Shown: positions 1-11,665, counted from the first letter of the stretch. The stretch is DNA of 64,000 bases from Muscardinus avellanarius (GCA_963383645.1 OY726560.1:24654300-24718299), one strand, 5' to 3'. Program-made: numbers and translations. Notes: generated from the letters alone by a model not told the origin.

Positions 1-33
1 GCATTTTCCATCTTTTAAACATCCCCCAAATTA

Positions 34-252
34 GGCCAGACGTGGTAGTGCATAACATGCCTGTAAACCCCAATACTTTGGAGGCTGAAATGAAGCACAA
101 GTTAGAGGCCAGACTCAGTAACTTAGCAAGGCCCTCAGCAACTTAATGACACCCTGTGTCAAGCTAAAACAAAATAGAGCTAGTGTTATAGCTCAGAGGT
201 AGAATGCCCTTGGGTTCAATCCCCAGTATAACAATAACAACAACAACAACAA
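34..252 (+). mobile_element. B1-dID SINE, older type
   Basis: Degraded B1 half (GGCCAGACGTGGTAGTGCA), then a right half with TAGCTCAGAGGTAGAATGCC and GGGTTCAATCC, ending in an (AAC)n tail. Confidence 0.85.
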
Positions 253-346
253 ATCCCTGAATTATTTTAATCAACAGACAGGATTGAAAACACAAATGTC
301 ATCATCAACAATTAAGCTATAAGTAATCTTTTAAAATGTTTGTTTA

Positions 347-539
347 GCCGGGCGTGGTGGCGCATGCTTGTAATCCCCGCGCTTGGGAGGCAGAGACAGG
401 AGGATCGCGCAGGTTCGAAGTCAGCCGCGCTGGCTTAAGAGAACCTGTTTCCAAGTAAAAAGTATAAAATAGGTCTGGGAGTGTAGCCCGGAGGTAGAAG
501 GGCTTCCAGGAACCCCAGTACCACCAAAAAAAAAAAAAA
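347..539 (+). mobile_element. B1-dID SINE, younger type
   Basis: Near-consensus copy with GCCGGGCGTGG start, GTCTGGGAGTGTAGCCCGG right half and a 14-A tail. First of three copies each preceded by GTTTGTTTA. Confidence 0.92.
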
Positions 540-548
540 GTTTGTTTA

Positions 549-778
549 GCCGGGCGTGGTGGCGCACGCTTGTAATCCCCGCGCTTGGGAGGCTAAGACA
601 GGAGGATCGTATGGGTTCAAAGCCAGCCTCAGCTACTTAGTGAGGCTTTCAGCAACTTAGTGAGACCCTGTTTCCAAATAAAATATTAAAAAGGTCAGGG
701 AGTATAGCCCGGAGATAGAAAGCCTCTGGGTTCCACTCCCAGTACCACCAAAAAAATAAAAAATAAAAAATAAATAAA
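549..778 (+). mobile_element. B1-dID SINE, younger type
   Basis: Starts GCCGGGCGTGGTGGCGCACG directly after a second GTTTGTTTA; right half GTCAGGGAGTATAGCCCGG; A/T-rich tail to 778. Confidence 0.9.
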
Positions 779-790
779 AATGTTTGTTTA

Positions 791-966
791 GCCAAACATG
801 GTGGCTCACACCTATAATCTCAGTATTTGGGGGCCTCAGACATGGGGGTCACAGGTTTGAGGCCAGCCTCAGAAATTTAGCGAGACCCTGTTTCAAATTT
901 TAAAAATTAGAAAAATCTAAAGTATAGTTCAGAGATAGAACACCTTGGGTCCAGTCCTCAATGCCA
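791..966 (+). mobile_element. B1-dID SINE, older diverged copy
   Basis: Starts GCCAAACATGGTGGC after the third GTTTGTTTA; the right half is recognisable (AGTATAGTTCAGAGATAGAA). It is more diverged than the two copies to its left, so probably the oldest insertion at this site. Confidence 0.8.
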
Positions 967-1496
967 AATTATACAGATAAATTTGCTTCTTGGATTACTG
1001 ATAGTTTATTATAAACTAAATATGACCCAGGATCATATAAACTTTTTAGTGACTAATAGCTGCCATCCGTTCTCATCAACTCAGCACTGATCTTGAAAAG
1101 CCCAATGTCTTTGGTTTACTGGATTATGAAAACTACATAAACATCACATAAAAATGTCATAGAATCCCTAAGTACAAATTGTAGTGAATGTTAAGCTGGG
1201 CTGCCCAAGGAAGAAGATAGATGGTAGTTCATATTTATTAGCCAAATATGAACCAGCTTCATATTTATTAACCAGCTTTGTTAGCAGCAGTTTATGTGTG
1301 TGCATTACATTTTCAAATGGGCAGATTAGCCTCCCCTCACCTAATCACTTTAGTGAGTCATAGCCAGTGTTTCTAAAATAAAAGAATGTATGAGATTGCA
1401 TTCAATGTTATCATAGGATGTATTATTTAATGAAAGTTTTGTTTCAATTAGATCTGTGTGGATATATGCTCATGTACAGCATATTGCATAATGGTA

Positions 1497-1866
1497 TTTA
1501 AAAAATATTATTGGTGCATTGTAGTCATACATCTTAACGGGGTACCAGATGGTGGAGGCACATGTGCATACATCACTCATTTAGCCCTTCCCCAGTTCCC
1601 ACCCCATTCCCTCTGCCTCCCTCCTTCTCGTGGTTGGCTTAGTGATGGACTTTGATATGTGTGTGAATGTACATCTTGTACGTCAGGGAATTTCCCTCTT
1701 CCCCGTCCCGTCCTCCTCAGTTAGGTCACCTTATGTGCTCATCTATGGTTTCTCCTCTTTTGTCTAGAGCTCCTCCTATGACCCTTTTTCTCCCTAACTT
1801 CCGCATATTAGGGAGAGCATTCGATTTCTTACTTTTTGTGACTGACTAATCTCACTTAGCATAATG
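1497..1866 (-). mobile_element. L1 3' end (5'-truncated)
   Basis: Reads on the minus strand as the same 3' terminus found in the L1 at 38037: '...CACCAATAATATTTTTT' tail, a C/T-rich 3'UTR, and the end of ORF2 up to '...CATTATGCTAAGTGAG'. Confidence 0.85.
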
Positions 1867-1929
1867 TTATATTTCTTACTCCAGGTTGCTGCAAGACTAT
1901 TTGAAAACCACATCATCTCTATAGACAGT

Positions 1930-2045
1930 TACTATTAAATCTAATTTACGGATGCATAACCCGAGGCTGGGAGATTCTAGCTAGCCCACCCACGTTCACA
2001 GAGCCAGTGGTGTGAACCCGTATTATGTACCAGTCCACCACACGC
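1930..2045 (+). repeat. MIR-like ancient SINE remnant
   Basis: 'TTTACGGATGCATAACCCGA', then a CCCAC..TTCACAGAGCCAG segment, follows the order of the MIR core (ACAGATGAGGAAACTGAGG...). Diverged. Confidence 0.5.
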
Positions 2046-3140
2046 TCCCCCGGAGAAGCCAAGCCTTTCTTGAAACAAATAAAAGATAGCTGCAGCAGGG
2101 AGACACACACATGTTAACAATTACTCTTTTTTCAATAATACTGGTTTAACAACAGTGGTGCAACTTCCTAATTTTATTGTTGGGACTTAACGTGTTCCAG
2201 ACTCACTGATTTATGAACTGCCATGGCCTGGGCCTCAGCGCGAGCCCAGCTGACTTTTCACTTTCATCGCTCCTGAGGCGGGTTGGATCTCCTATGCTGT
2301 GGGCGACTTTGGTTTTTATTTCTTTCCATTGTTAGCGCGGGCACATCCTTTTTACCACGAGGTGCCAGAGTCTCCCTTCCCGGCTCCCCCAGACTCAGGC
2401 AAGGTGCAGACCTCCCTGAGGTTAGACCGGGCAGCCCTGGCCACCCCTGGCCCTCTTGGCCGAGCCCCGCGGCAGAGCGGACACTTTTGCACATGAGCAC
2501 TGCACCTGGGTAAATAGGACTCCTGCGTGTCAGCTCCAAGGGCAATATTGCTCTGTGGATCATTTTACTGGCTATATCCTCTGCCTTTCGACAGAGAAAT
2601 TCCTCCCCACACTGTCTGCAAAACCCCAAGCATGCCTCCCCTGACTTTAGGGCAGTTTTGACAATTTGAAAATACCACCAAAGTGATAATTTAGTGATTG
2701 CCAGTACTTTTCTTTTTGAGCTGCCTCTGTTTCTTCAAGACCCGTGGGTTACTATTTTTCATTGAGGCTGAGTAAAGCCCCAGTGGCGTCCACAAAATCC
2801 TTCAACCTAATGAAAAATGATCAAACAAAGGTACTCAAATCCACAAAATTGGAGGGAAAACCCTGTCTGGGCCGCTCCTGGCCATGTCTTCAAAAAGCGA
2901 ATGAGGTTTCCACCTGCGGATGAATGTGATTTGGGTGGGATCTGGGGAACGTCTCTGCATAAGGAGGCCTCGGGGTAACTGGTTATGGTAGGACGGCTTC
3001 CAGAGCAGAACCACCGCTCCTCAAGGTGAACCGCCAGCCCCAGTGCTGAGGTACCAGACACTCTGTCTCCCCGCAGGGAGGAGACAGGGACTCTGTCAAG
3101 CTGCCTCTCTCTCCTAATATATTGGCTTTGATTAAAAGAA
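2046..3140. other. Unique DNA with a GC-rich core
   Basis: No repeat or gene recognised. About 2220-2560 is much richer in GC and CpG than its surroundings (GCGCGAGCCC, GCCGAGCCCCGCGGC). Short open frames cross it on both strands but none resembles a known protein. A regulatory element or a decayed exon are both possible. Confidence 0.4.
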
Positions 3141-3310
3141 GGCAGAGCCAGGTACTGTGGCACAGGTCTGTGATCCCAGCTACTCGGGAAACTGAGGCAG
3201 GAGTGCAAGTCTCAAAGTAAGATGTCAAAAAAGGACTGGGGATGAAGTTTAATGGAGAGCACTTTCCTAGCATGTGTGAAACCCTAGATTCAATCCCCAG
3301 TACAGCAAAA
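3141..3310 (+). mobile_element. Old B1 + full-length ID composite SINE
   Basis: B1-like start GCCAGGTACTGTGGCAC, then an undeleted ID-like half (GAGAGCACTTTCCTAGCATG ... TTCAATCCCCAGTAC). The middle portion absent from the dID copies is retained here. A G-rich run follows. Confidence 0.7.
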
Positions 3311-3650
3311 AAAAAGGGGGGGGGAGGGGGAGAAGAGGAGACGGAGCAAGGCGAGCTATGTAATTTGTGGAGAGATACAGAATACGAGTGCTTGCATGCA
3401 CACACACAGCCCCTTGTTGAATTAATAAGAATTTCAAGGTGGTGACAGCAAAACATTAAACCAAGCACAAGACCCTGTGAGACTGCCCAAGGCCACCCCA
3501 CGAGTACGAGTGTATTTTTAGGACCCTCACAGGCCCCATCACCTAGAAATAGTCATTAAACAAAATGAACCTTCTTTCTACCCCTATGCCCTGTGACCTT
3601 GTGTACACACATTTACATGGACACTCTGGTTACCATGTTTTGTCTTGGGT

Positions 3651-3868
3651 TTTTTTTTGGGGGGAGAGTACTGTGGGTGGAACCCAGGGGCATTATTCCT
3701 CTGAGCTACATCCCCAGCCCTATTTTTTAGTCTTTTTATTTTTTGAAACAGGGTCTCACTGAGTTGCTAAGGGCCTCCCTAAGCAGCCGAGGCTGTCCAT
3801 GAACCGCGATCTTCCAGTCTCCGCCTCCTGAATGCTGGGATTACAAGCGTGCGCCACCACGTCTGGCC
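3651..3868 (-). mobile_element. B1-dID SINE, older type
   Basis: Poly-T at left, dID then B1 complement, flanked by CTGGTTACCATGT at about 3626 and again at about 3870 (target duplication). Confidence 0.9.
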
Positions 3869-3894
3869 TGGTTACCATGTCCTGATATGAGCAT

Positions 3895-4110
3895 ATAACT
3901 AGTATTTAACTCAAACGTACTATGTAACAGGCCCTAGACTAATGATTTTACGTGTGTTCTCCTTTAATCCTGGCAAAACTCCTAGGAAGAGCTGGTCATT
4001 CCCAACTTGCAGATGAAGAAACCAAGGCTTATGGAAGATATCTTATCTTCCCCAAGATAATTTACCAGAAAGCAGTACTGTATGGGAATGGGAGGACATG
4101 GGCGAGAACT
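3895..4110 (+). repeat. MIR element
   Basis: Shows the MIR order: CTATGTAACAGGCCCTAGAC, AATCCTGGCAAAACTCCTAG, then TTGCAGATGAAGAAACCAAG and a CCCCAAGATAAT segment. Confidence 0.7.
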
Positions 4111-4169
4111 TCAGGGATGCAGAAAACACTTCAGGTATCAAGATAAATGCTACTTCAATGCAATGTTTT

Positions 4170-4420
4170 AAACTTTTTGACTTAGCGATCATTCTAGATT
4201 CACTTGCAAATGTAAGAAATAATACACCAGCTACATTTCACTCTGCTTCTTCCAATTGTAACATCTTATAAAACCACAGTTCAACATCACAACCAGTTTA
4301 TTGATATCAATACATCAAGACACGGAACATTTTCTTGCTAACAAAGATCTTCCCTGTTGTTCTGTAAATGCCCCTAAATTGACCCTCTCCATTTCCCACC
4401 ACACCTTTGGTTTGAAATAT
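4170..4420 (-). mobile_element. Probable old L1 3'UTR remnant
   Basis: Contains TGTAACATCTTATAAAACCA and later AAATTGACCCTCTCCATTTC, resembling old mammalian L1 3'UTR reversed. Weak match. Confidence 0.3.
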
Positions 4421-5183
4421 TCCAGAGTTCTGCCTCTCACCTAGAGAATTCATTTTTTAAAAATTAGTGAGATCTATTTTCTGAAACACCTTGTCGTATC
4501 TCTGATGTCATTTCCAACTCTAGTACTATTTGTATTTCTTGTACGAGAAAAGCCATTGGAAGACCTTTTTGTTACTATGGAGAATGTTGTTCCGGTGACT
4601 GCTGCTTCTTAAATCCTTTTCTGGAGCCACAGAACACCAACACCTTGCAAATTCCCTGCTCCAGATACTGCGCTGGCTCCTCATAGCAGACTCTACTGTT
4701 TGCCTACCCAACCCACATCTCTACACCTCCTGTCCCCTTTCCTAATAGAATCCTAACTTTCATTTTATTCCTCATCCTATGGGAAAGCTAGTTCCATCTT
4801 CAAGTCCAGAGAATATGTTTTTATTTGTCTCAGCCAATCAGATGGACCTGTTCCCTTTGCTTCTGGTATGGGCATGGGTAAAACTCGGGCCCAGGACATC
4901 CGAGAATTGATGCCTCAAACCCCTGTAGCCATCCTGCAGTCACTCTAAAGATGAGACCACCACCCAAAGAGGAGGGCAGAATCAAAAGAACTTCAGAAAG
5001 ATGGACAGGAGCCCAAAGGCCCAGAGGCGATAGCAGCCCTCTCTCTGGCAGGTGCTAGTTGAGACAATCAGTTCCCTTGTAATTTAATCTTGTTGGATTA
5101 TGGGTTCTGCCATTGGCAGTCAAAGCCATCTTTTCTGATAGATCCTGATTCCAAGATTTCCACTGAGGCACAACGTAAGTAGT

Positions 5184-5190
<7 letters not shown>
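4421..5190. other. Unassigned DNA, possible decayed LTR
   Basis: No gene. The last part (TTAATCTTGTTGGATTATGG ... GCCATTGGCAGTCAAAGCC) is reminiscent of the 3' end of old mammalian LTRs but is too diverged to name. Confidence 0.3.

Positions 5191-5214
<24 letters not shown>
5191..5214. repeat. Poly-T tract
   Basis: A 24-base T run; no SINE or L1 body attached on either side. Confidence 0.9.
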
Positions 5215-5914
5215 ACTTTATGGAAGTACAGTTATCCCTGGTACCAAAGGCCTTGCTATCTATACTCATGTTAATTATGTCTGTGACCCATTTCAAAATC
5301 ATTCTTTTCCTCTGCAATCGTAGTTTTTTTATTTCTAGGTGTTACTCAAGGTTGGACATTTCCCTGGCTAGCATCAGTATGGAAACCATATGCTTCTGAA
5401 TAGAATGAGCATCGCAGAGGTCCCAGATGCAAGTCCCTACAGGTGATTTATGTACAGTGGAACAGAGCCTCACAGGTAATCAACAAAATGACATCACATT
5501 ATGCCGGCTTCACCTTGTCAGTCCATTGTGTTACCGTAATTACAAACATATGGGAGGACAAATTAGCAGATTGTCTGGGGTGAGCCAGACAGGGACAGAG
5601 CCCGACACCAGACTCATTTGGCAAGGTCACATTTTCCCCAGGTGCTCTAGACAGCTTATGGATGACACAGTTGCAGGTCTCATCTACTCTGGTTTGCCGG
5701 CTCGAAATGCAAGAAACTGCCATGCAGAGACGATGACTGTGGGCATGAATGTGATTCTCAACACCTGAGGAGCTGCTTGCTTTCACTGTCTTATTGAACC
5801 ATTCTCACCTGTCCCTCCTGCTGCCATAAACCTTGATTGCTGGTCAGTTGACACAGGCTTTGTCAACACCCATAAAAGCCAAAGGAGAGAAATAAGGCAG
5901 TTACTAAAAAACAG
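5215..5914. other. Unique DNA, nothing recognised
   Basis: A 113-codon open frame (5427-5768, plus) crosses it. It has no recognisable motif or supporting splice signals, and an antisense frame of similar length overlaps it, so I do not call a gene. Confidence 0.4.
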
Positions 5915-6060
5915 TGTTTCTCCAGCATCCCTGGTGCGCATCCACCTGGTTTTGTTACGGTGCAGATGACCTCGGTCATCCTGGGTTATGCTTCTCTGAT
6001 GAGCCTCCAGGTGTTGCTGATGCTGATGGTCTGTGGGCCACGCTGTGAGTAGGAAGGACT
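5915..6060 (+). repeat. MER5-like hAT-Charlie DNA transposon remnant
   Basis: CCAGGTGTTGCTGATGCTGA, then GTCTGTGGGCCACGCTGTGA matches the 3' half of MER5 (…GATGCTGATGCTGCTGGTCC…CCACACTTTGAGTAG). Confidence 0.65.
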
Positions 6061-6691
6061 ATAATCACCAAGTCCTGTGACTGGATTCACTGCAATGAAA
6101 TTCAGGCCAGGAGGAGAAGAGGATTTTGCTTCTTGTTAAGGGGTTTGGTTTGACCTTGTTAAACAGAGAGTTTGGGGTCAGCTGGTCCCTCTGCAGTGAA
6201 TGAAATCATGAGGTGTGGGGATAGAGGCATTAGGCTTCAGAGAAAAAATAAAAAAGACATGGAGATGTAGTCTGACCTGGTGCTACTGAAATCCCTGGTT
6301 TCTGTGGCTCCTAAAGCCTTGCAGAATCCTGCAGAGCCTTGTTTAATGTTTCATCAAATTGTCAAAACCAATACCTTCCTCTCTTTGCTTACCTGGCTAT
6401 AACTAGATTTCTATTACTTATAGCTAAGATCCCTAGCACATACAAATGATAATGCAATGGCTAAGCCAACTATGATATAGCCCTCTAGAAGAATTATGCA
6501 GCTATTAACAAGCATTTCAAAAAATATACTGGTATGGACAAATAATACAAGGTTAAGTTTAAAAAAAAAGCACAATGCTATTCTGCACATATATAGAGTA
6601 ATCTTAATGATATAAGTTACATATGTGAATTATATAAATTTTTGAAGAGTCCTAGGGACAATACCCCAAAGGAAAAAAAAGAATTCAGGGT
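6061..6691. other. Unique AT-rich DNA
   Basis: No repeat or gene recognised. Confidence 0.4.
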
Positions 6692-7171
6692 AACTGAATA
6701 ATGAGTCCCCAGATATTTCCATGTTCTAATCTTGAGAACCTGTGAATGTCACTTTTTATAGCAAAAGGGACTTTGCTGGTATAATTAAATTAAGGAATTA
6801 AAATAGGTTATCCTGGATTTTCTGCATTGGTCTAATATAATCACACTGGTCCTTATATGGGCGATATGGGAGATACAGGAGGAGTTAGAGAGAAGGGGGA
6901 CGTAACAACAGAAGTAAAATTTGAGTGCTGTGATTTGAAGATGGGAAAGGACGTTACAAATGAAGGAATGTGGGTGACCACTAGAAGCTAAAAAAGGCAA
7001 GGAAACAGGTTTTTCCTCTAGAGTCTCTGGAAGGAACCAGCCCTGTGAACACCTTGGCTTTAGTCCCGTGGAATCGACTTCTGACTTCCAGAACTTTAAT
7101 GGAATAAACTTGTGTTGTTAAAGCCAACTAAATCTGTGTTAGTTTGTTACAACAATGGTAAACTAATACAG
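6692..7171 (+). mobile_element. ERVL-MaLR-type solo LTR (MLT1-like)
   Basis: TGAATAATGAGTCCCCAGAT start, then GGCAAAAGGGACTTTGCTGG-like and TATAATCACACTGGTCCTTA segments, 'AATAAACTTGTGTTGTTAAA' and the terminal AAACTAATACA of this group. Confidence 0.7.
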
Positions 7172-7794
7172 TCATTATATCTATACTTCCCCTCAATCAA
7201 CATGTCGCTTTCATAAGAAAAATATTAAAGATGGAATTAGTACAGCTTGCTATAAGAGAAGATGTATTTTAATACTTTTGACATTTTAACTTAGTTTGGT
7301 TAAATGTTGGTTTCTAGGACTGCAGAATACAATTGTAGTGTAGTCTAACTTCAACACATATTTCAGAAAAATGTCACCCTATACTGGTAAAACTCTGACC
7401 ATATCATTCTCCTGGGAAATGTCTTGGTTTCTACTATTAATATCTAACAGGTGGCTGAACAAAGTATATTTACAAGATCAATTCTTGATGAAAACCAAAA
7501 GGCCCAGTGGCATATTAAAGTACAGAGCAGAGGGAAGACAGAACAAAGTCATGACCCCACTTGGAAATCCCCACTTTCAATGAATTCCCAGTACTGAGAC
7601 TCTGGAATTACATCTGAAATCACCAGGAATGGGGTGGGGGGGGGTCATGATTGCTACGTGCCTGGGGCAACGTAGTATACTATTAAGTCCTGAAATTCCA
7701 AACACTGCTCATGAAGCAACCAAATGGGGCTGAAAAGTCCTGGGCTAACATTCCCATTCTCAAGCTGGGATCCCCGGCCCCTCCTCTGAGCCCT
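7172..7794. other. Unique DNA
   Basis: No feature recognised apart from a short G run near 7632. Confidence 0.4.
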
Positions 7795-7982
7795 CATCAT
7801 TGTCTATGTACATCTGTTCTAGCACATTTGTCCCGTACTGTTGTAATCATTTGCTTATGCATCTATATCCCCAGATAGACTGACTTCTAAGATAGGAATA
7901 GTGTCTGATTCCTTTTTGATTTTCTAGCCTAAAAAGGCACCTGGCCTAGACAACACATTTAATAAATGTTGGTTGAATTCAA
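7795..7982 (+). repeat. L2 3' end
   Basis: TAGACTGACTTCTAAGATAG, AGGCACCTGGCCTAG and CATTTAATAAATGTTGGTTG follow the L2 3' terminal order (…CTGGCACATAGTAGG…CTCAATAAATGTTTGTTGAA). Confidence 0.65.
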
Positions 7983-8662
7983 TTACATCGATTCCTAGCC
8001 TTAGTAACCGAACCTTACAACTCTTACCCAAGATAATAAAAATTCAACTTTCTTGATTCTATCTTCAAAGAACTTTGTTAAAGTGAAACAACATGACATC
8101 TTGACCAACTCTCCCCCAGGCTTTGGGTAAACATGAGATTTCTTCTAGGGGAAACCTGTCAATCTCTGTTTTAACTCAAGTTTAGATTTCAAAGGGCAAA
8201 ATCCAGGCATGGCCCTGGTCCTCCAAATGAATCCATGATGCTTGAAAGCCTTATTCAACCCCCCTATTTATTCTACTTCATTATTGATTCAAGCCAAGCC
8301 AATACTGGTTGAGGACAGCTCCATCCCCTCCCCGTCAAGACTTGCTGAAAGTATAAAATCACTTTTTGAATTCTTGAATTTTTAAGATCTTCTCAGAAGA
8401 CTACTTAAGGGTCTGGTTAAAGTTCATTTAGCATGCCAATAACATTTTGGCTCTGAAATCTTATTTATCTGGTTTTAAATCCCATATGTAACTTTCAATA
8501 GCCGAGAGAGATAGTATATGTTATTTTATCTATCTATCTGAATGTCCACTGCATCATTTAGAAAGTAAAAATAAAATATGTATGTATTGAGGTTATTGTG
8601 TGCTTATATAAGCTGTGTATATGTGTAACTTTCCTGCACATATCAAGTGCCCAAGAAGTGAT
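7983..8662. other. Unique AT-rich DNA with a short TATC run
   Basis: No gene or repeat recognised; a few TCTA units at about 8525-8540. Confidence 0.4.
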
Positions 8663-9180
8663 AGCATTCACAATTGCCAAACTATGGAACCAGCCAAGAT
8701 GTCCATCAACAGATGAATGGATTACAAAATTGTGGGATATATACACAATGGAATTTTACTCAGCCATAAAGAAAAACACAATTACATCATTTACAGAGAA
8801 CTGGAGGACATTATGCTAAGTGAGATTAGTCAGTCACACACACAAAAAAATAAGAAATCAGATGCTTTCCCTAAAATGTGAAAGCTAAGGAGAAATGGGT
8901 AAGAGGAGGAACTCTAGATGAAGAAGAAGATTCTATAGAGGAGCAAATAAGGTGACCCAAATGAGGGGATGGGAGAAGGAAAGAGGGAAACTTTCTAAAG
9001 TACATGATGTACTGCAGCAAACATATCAAAGTCAATCACTAAGCCAAGCATGGGAAGAAGGAATGGGGAGGGAATGGGGTGGAAACTGGATAAGAGCTAA
9101 TTGGGCAATGTGTACATGTATGTCTCCACCATCTTTTATCCCATTAAGATGTATGACTACAACGCACCAATAAAAAATTT
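8663..9180 (+). mobile_element. 5'-truncated L1, young-type 3' end
   Basis: Encodes the ORF2 tail (AIAKLWNQPRCPSTDEW-like) and 3'UTR to ACCAATAAAAAATTTTAG. Flanks AAGAAGTGATAG (left) and AAGAATTGATAG (right) look like a 12-bp target duplication with one mismatch. Confidence 0.88.
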
Positions 9181-9779
9181 TAGAAAAGAATTGATAGCTG
9201 CCCTTATCATAAATTATAATAATTATCCCACACCAATGACTCCAAAAATGGTAAAGTCTGATAAACACACACCCATTATCTTAAACCTGGAAAATATATC
9301 TCCCTAGGAAATTTTGTTCCATATAGCTCCACCTAGAATGAAACCAATAGGAAAAATGGTTTCATCTTGACCTACAACTTCCACCATCAAAGAGAACTCA
9401 TTCATAACCAAATAACCCAATATTCCCATTTAGACTGACCTTATGCATATTCATGCATTTCTCCTGCTTCTTAAAAAACTAAGCCATGCGTAACCTCTTA
9501 CCTCCAGCCATTTCTTACCAATGGTCACTAATATTTTAGGATTAAAATCTCAAAGGACCACACTTGAGAAATTTCTGCTTCTAACCAAGATGAAATAATA
9601 GGGACTAGGCTTACTCCCATAGCTGTAATAACTAATAAACAACACAATGTATGTGAAGAATGGTTTTCAAGATAGTGGGTATCAGCATCAAAAGACGACG
9701 TTACCTGAGAGGCAGAAACAAATGAGATGAGTCCAAGGATTGCTGTGTCTTGCTGCCTGGGGAGAGTTTCCAGGCTGCA
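9181..9779. other. Unique DNA
   Basis: No gene or repeat recognised up to the LTR target duplication. Confidence 0.4.
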
Positions 9780-9785
9780 GAGCAT

Positions 9786-10249
9786 TGCTGGAGCCAGCTG
9801 GCAAAAATACGGGTTCCGAAGAGAGGCGTGAGGATGAAGAATTCAACTCTTAAGAATTTTTTAATTCTAATGTGGTGGTGGGGGCACCAGCCTACTATCT
9901 CTACTGGCCAACCCCTGCTCCTGGGTCAATATCTCTACTGGGCCGACCCCTGCTCCTGGGTCAATATTTCCTACTGGACCAACTATGGGTTTATTTCTCT
10001 AGAGGTATTTATACAGTTACAGGTCAATCAATATCCTCGTGCTATCACCACCAGACTACAATAAAGACCAACCCAAAGCACATACATTACAGGTAGGTTA
10101 ATCAGTACCCTCGTGCCATCACCACCTGATCTTCTCCCAGACCTTTTACTTTGAACTTTCATGATCCCAATCCTTGTTGACTATGGGCAAAGGACAGTCA
10201 GCTGAATCAGAAATATTCTTTTAGGGGAAAACCTTAATGGCTTCCCACA
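9786..10249 (+). mobile_element. Solo LTR, class II (ERVK-like), copy 1
   Basis: 464 bp with TGCTGGAGCC at the 5' end and CTTCCCACA at the 3' end (TG...CA), flanked by GAGCAT at 9780-9785 and 10250-10255. A 6-bp duplication is typical of beta/class II retroviral integration. AATAAA lies near 10060. Inside are tandem ~27-bp units around 'CCCCTGCTCCTGGGTCAATA' and two diverged copies of an 'AATCA.TA.CCTCGTGC.ATC' motif. No internal viral genes remain. A second copy is at 51194-51667 in the opposite strand. I do not recognise the family. Confidence 0.82.
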
Positions 10250-10255
10250 GAGCAT

Positions 10256-10724
10256 GGCAGGGGAACCCAGACAGAGACCACAGAACTGCTTGAGATGAAG
10301 AGATAAGGTGGCAAACCAGAGAGGATAAGATGGCAACAGCTCCCAAACAGAGCATCAGAGATGTATGAGCTGCAGAGGGGGATTCTGGGAAATCTGCCGG
10401 AGGCACTCCTCCTGGTTCCAGCTGAGAACTATTGAGAGCCAGTATAAAAGGAAGCATCTAAAAGCATTATAAAGAGCAACATATGGAATTCAAACAAGGC
10501 TAAGAAGTAGTTCTCTTCTGACCAGCCAGAATGGAGACATCATAATTTACAGAATATTGGGTAAATAGTTAAAGGAATTTTGCCTCAATAATGGAACAGG
10601 ATTAACCTTAGACCAAACACTGAGCTGGTCTCACCTAACAAAACGTAAGTAAACCTAAAATTATTGAGTTGTTTCCAAGTAATTATACTGCAGCACAAAA
10701 AAAAAAAAAAAAGAAAAAAATCAA
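10256..10724. other. Unique DNA between LTR and SINE
   Basis: No gene recognised. An isolated GTATAAAAGG at about 10442 is TATA-like but nothing supports transcription. Confidence 0.35.
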
Positions 10725-10940
10725 GCCGGGTGTGGTGGCGCACGCTTGTAATCCCAGCATTCGGGAGGCTGAGACCTGGAGGATCGCTGTTCGTGGACAG
10801 CCTCAGCTACTTAGTGAGGCCCTCTGCAACTCAGTGAGACCCGGTTTCAAAATGAAGAATAAAAAATAGGGCAGGGGGTGTAGCTTGGAGGTCGAATGCC
10901 CCTGGGTTCCAACCCCAGATGTGCAAAAAAAAAAAAAAAA
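10725..10940 (+). mobile_element. B1-dID SINE, older type
   Basis: GCCGGGTGTGGTGGCGCACG start, CCCAGCATTCGGGAGG, right half GCAGGGGGTGTAGCTTGGAG, 16-A tail. Confidence 0.92.
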
Positions 10941-11059
10941 TCAAATAAGAAATTAGAAAGTATTTTGAAATAAATTAAGATGAAAGACAACATATTAAAA
11001 TATATGAGATGGAAATTTAAGGAAAATTTATTTTCATTTTTTTCAGGATCAGTATTTTT

Positions 11060-11665
11060 AATTTTTTTATTTTTTATGTGGAACATATTAAAAATGGCAT
11101 ACATTCAGACTATGCTTGGTGCCATCTCCCCCCTTCTCCTCCCCCCTCCCAACAATGAGTGTCCAGGTCAATCATGCTATCTTAATATTTTTACATGCAT
11201 TTGGATGTAGCTCCTTTATTAACCAACCTCAGCCTTCTTCCTCTCCCTTCCTTCCATTCTAGTTTTGGTGAGGTTTCTCCTCCATTGTCTGGAGTTCCTC
11301 TGGTATCCCTAAAACTACCTAGTTTGGGCATATTAGAGAAAACATAAGTCCCTTCTCTTTCTGTGCTTGGCTGATCTCACTAAACATAATGTTCTCCAGG
11401 GCTTTCCATCTTCTTGAGAATTATATGATTTTGTTCTTCTGTATAGCTGAGTAGAATTCCATTGTGTGTATTTCCTACAATTTTGCAATCCATTCATCTG
11501 TTGATGGAGACCTAGGGTGGTTCCATATTTTGGCTATTACGAATTATGCTGCTATGAACATGGGTATACATATGTTACTGTAGTTCTCTGATTTCAACCC
11601 ATTTGGACAAATACCCAGGAGAGATATAGCCGGATTATATGGTGGATCTATTCCCAGGCTGATAC
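11060..11665 (-). mobile_element. 5'-truncated L1 3' end
   Basis: Minus-strand 3'UTR (ATATTAAAAATGGCATACAT reversed tail, pyrimidine-rich stretch near 11130), then the end of ORF2 with the 'GGAACCACCCTAGGTCTCCA' region. Related to the copy at 34552. Confidence 0.8.

Noticed and set aside
2983..3501. 172-codon minus frame
   Set aside because: Runs through a SINE and a poly-G stretch; no domain, no splice or promoter support.
5427..5768. 113-codon plus frame in unique DNA
   Set aside because: Overlapped by an antisense frame, no known motif, no exon signals; could be checked by conservation but not called.
10442..10451. TATA-like GTATAAAAGG
   Set aside because: Isolated; no initiator, CpG context, transcript or coding frame nearby.
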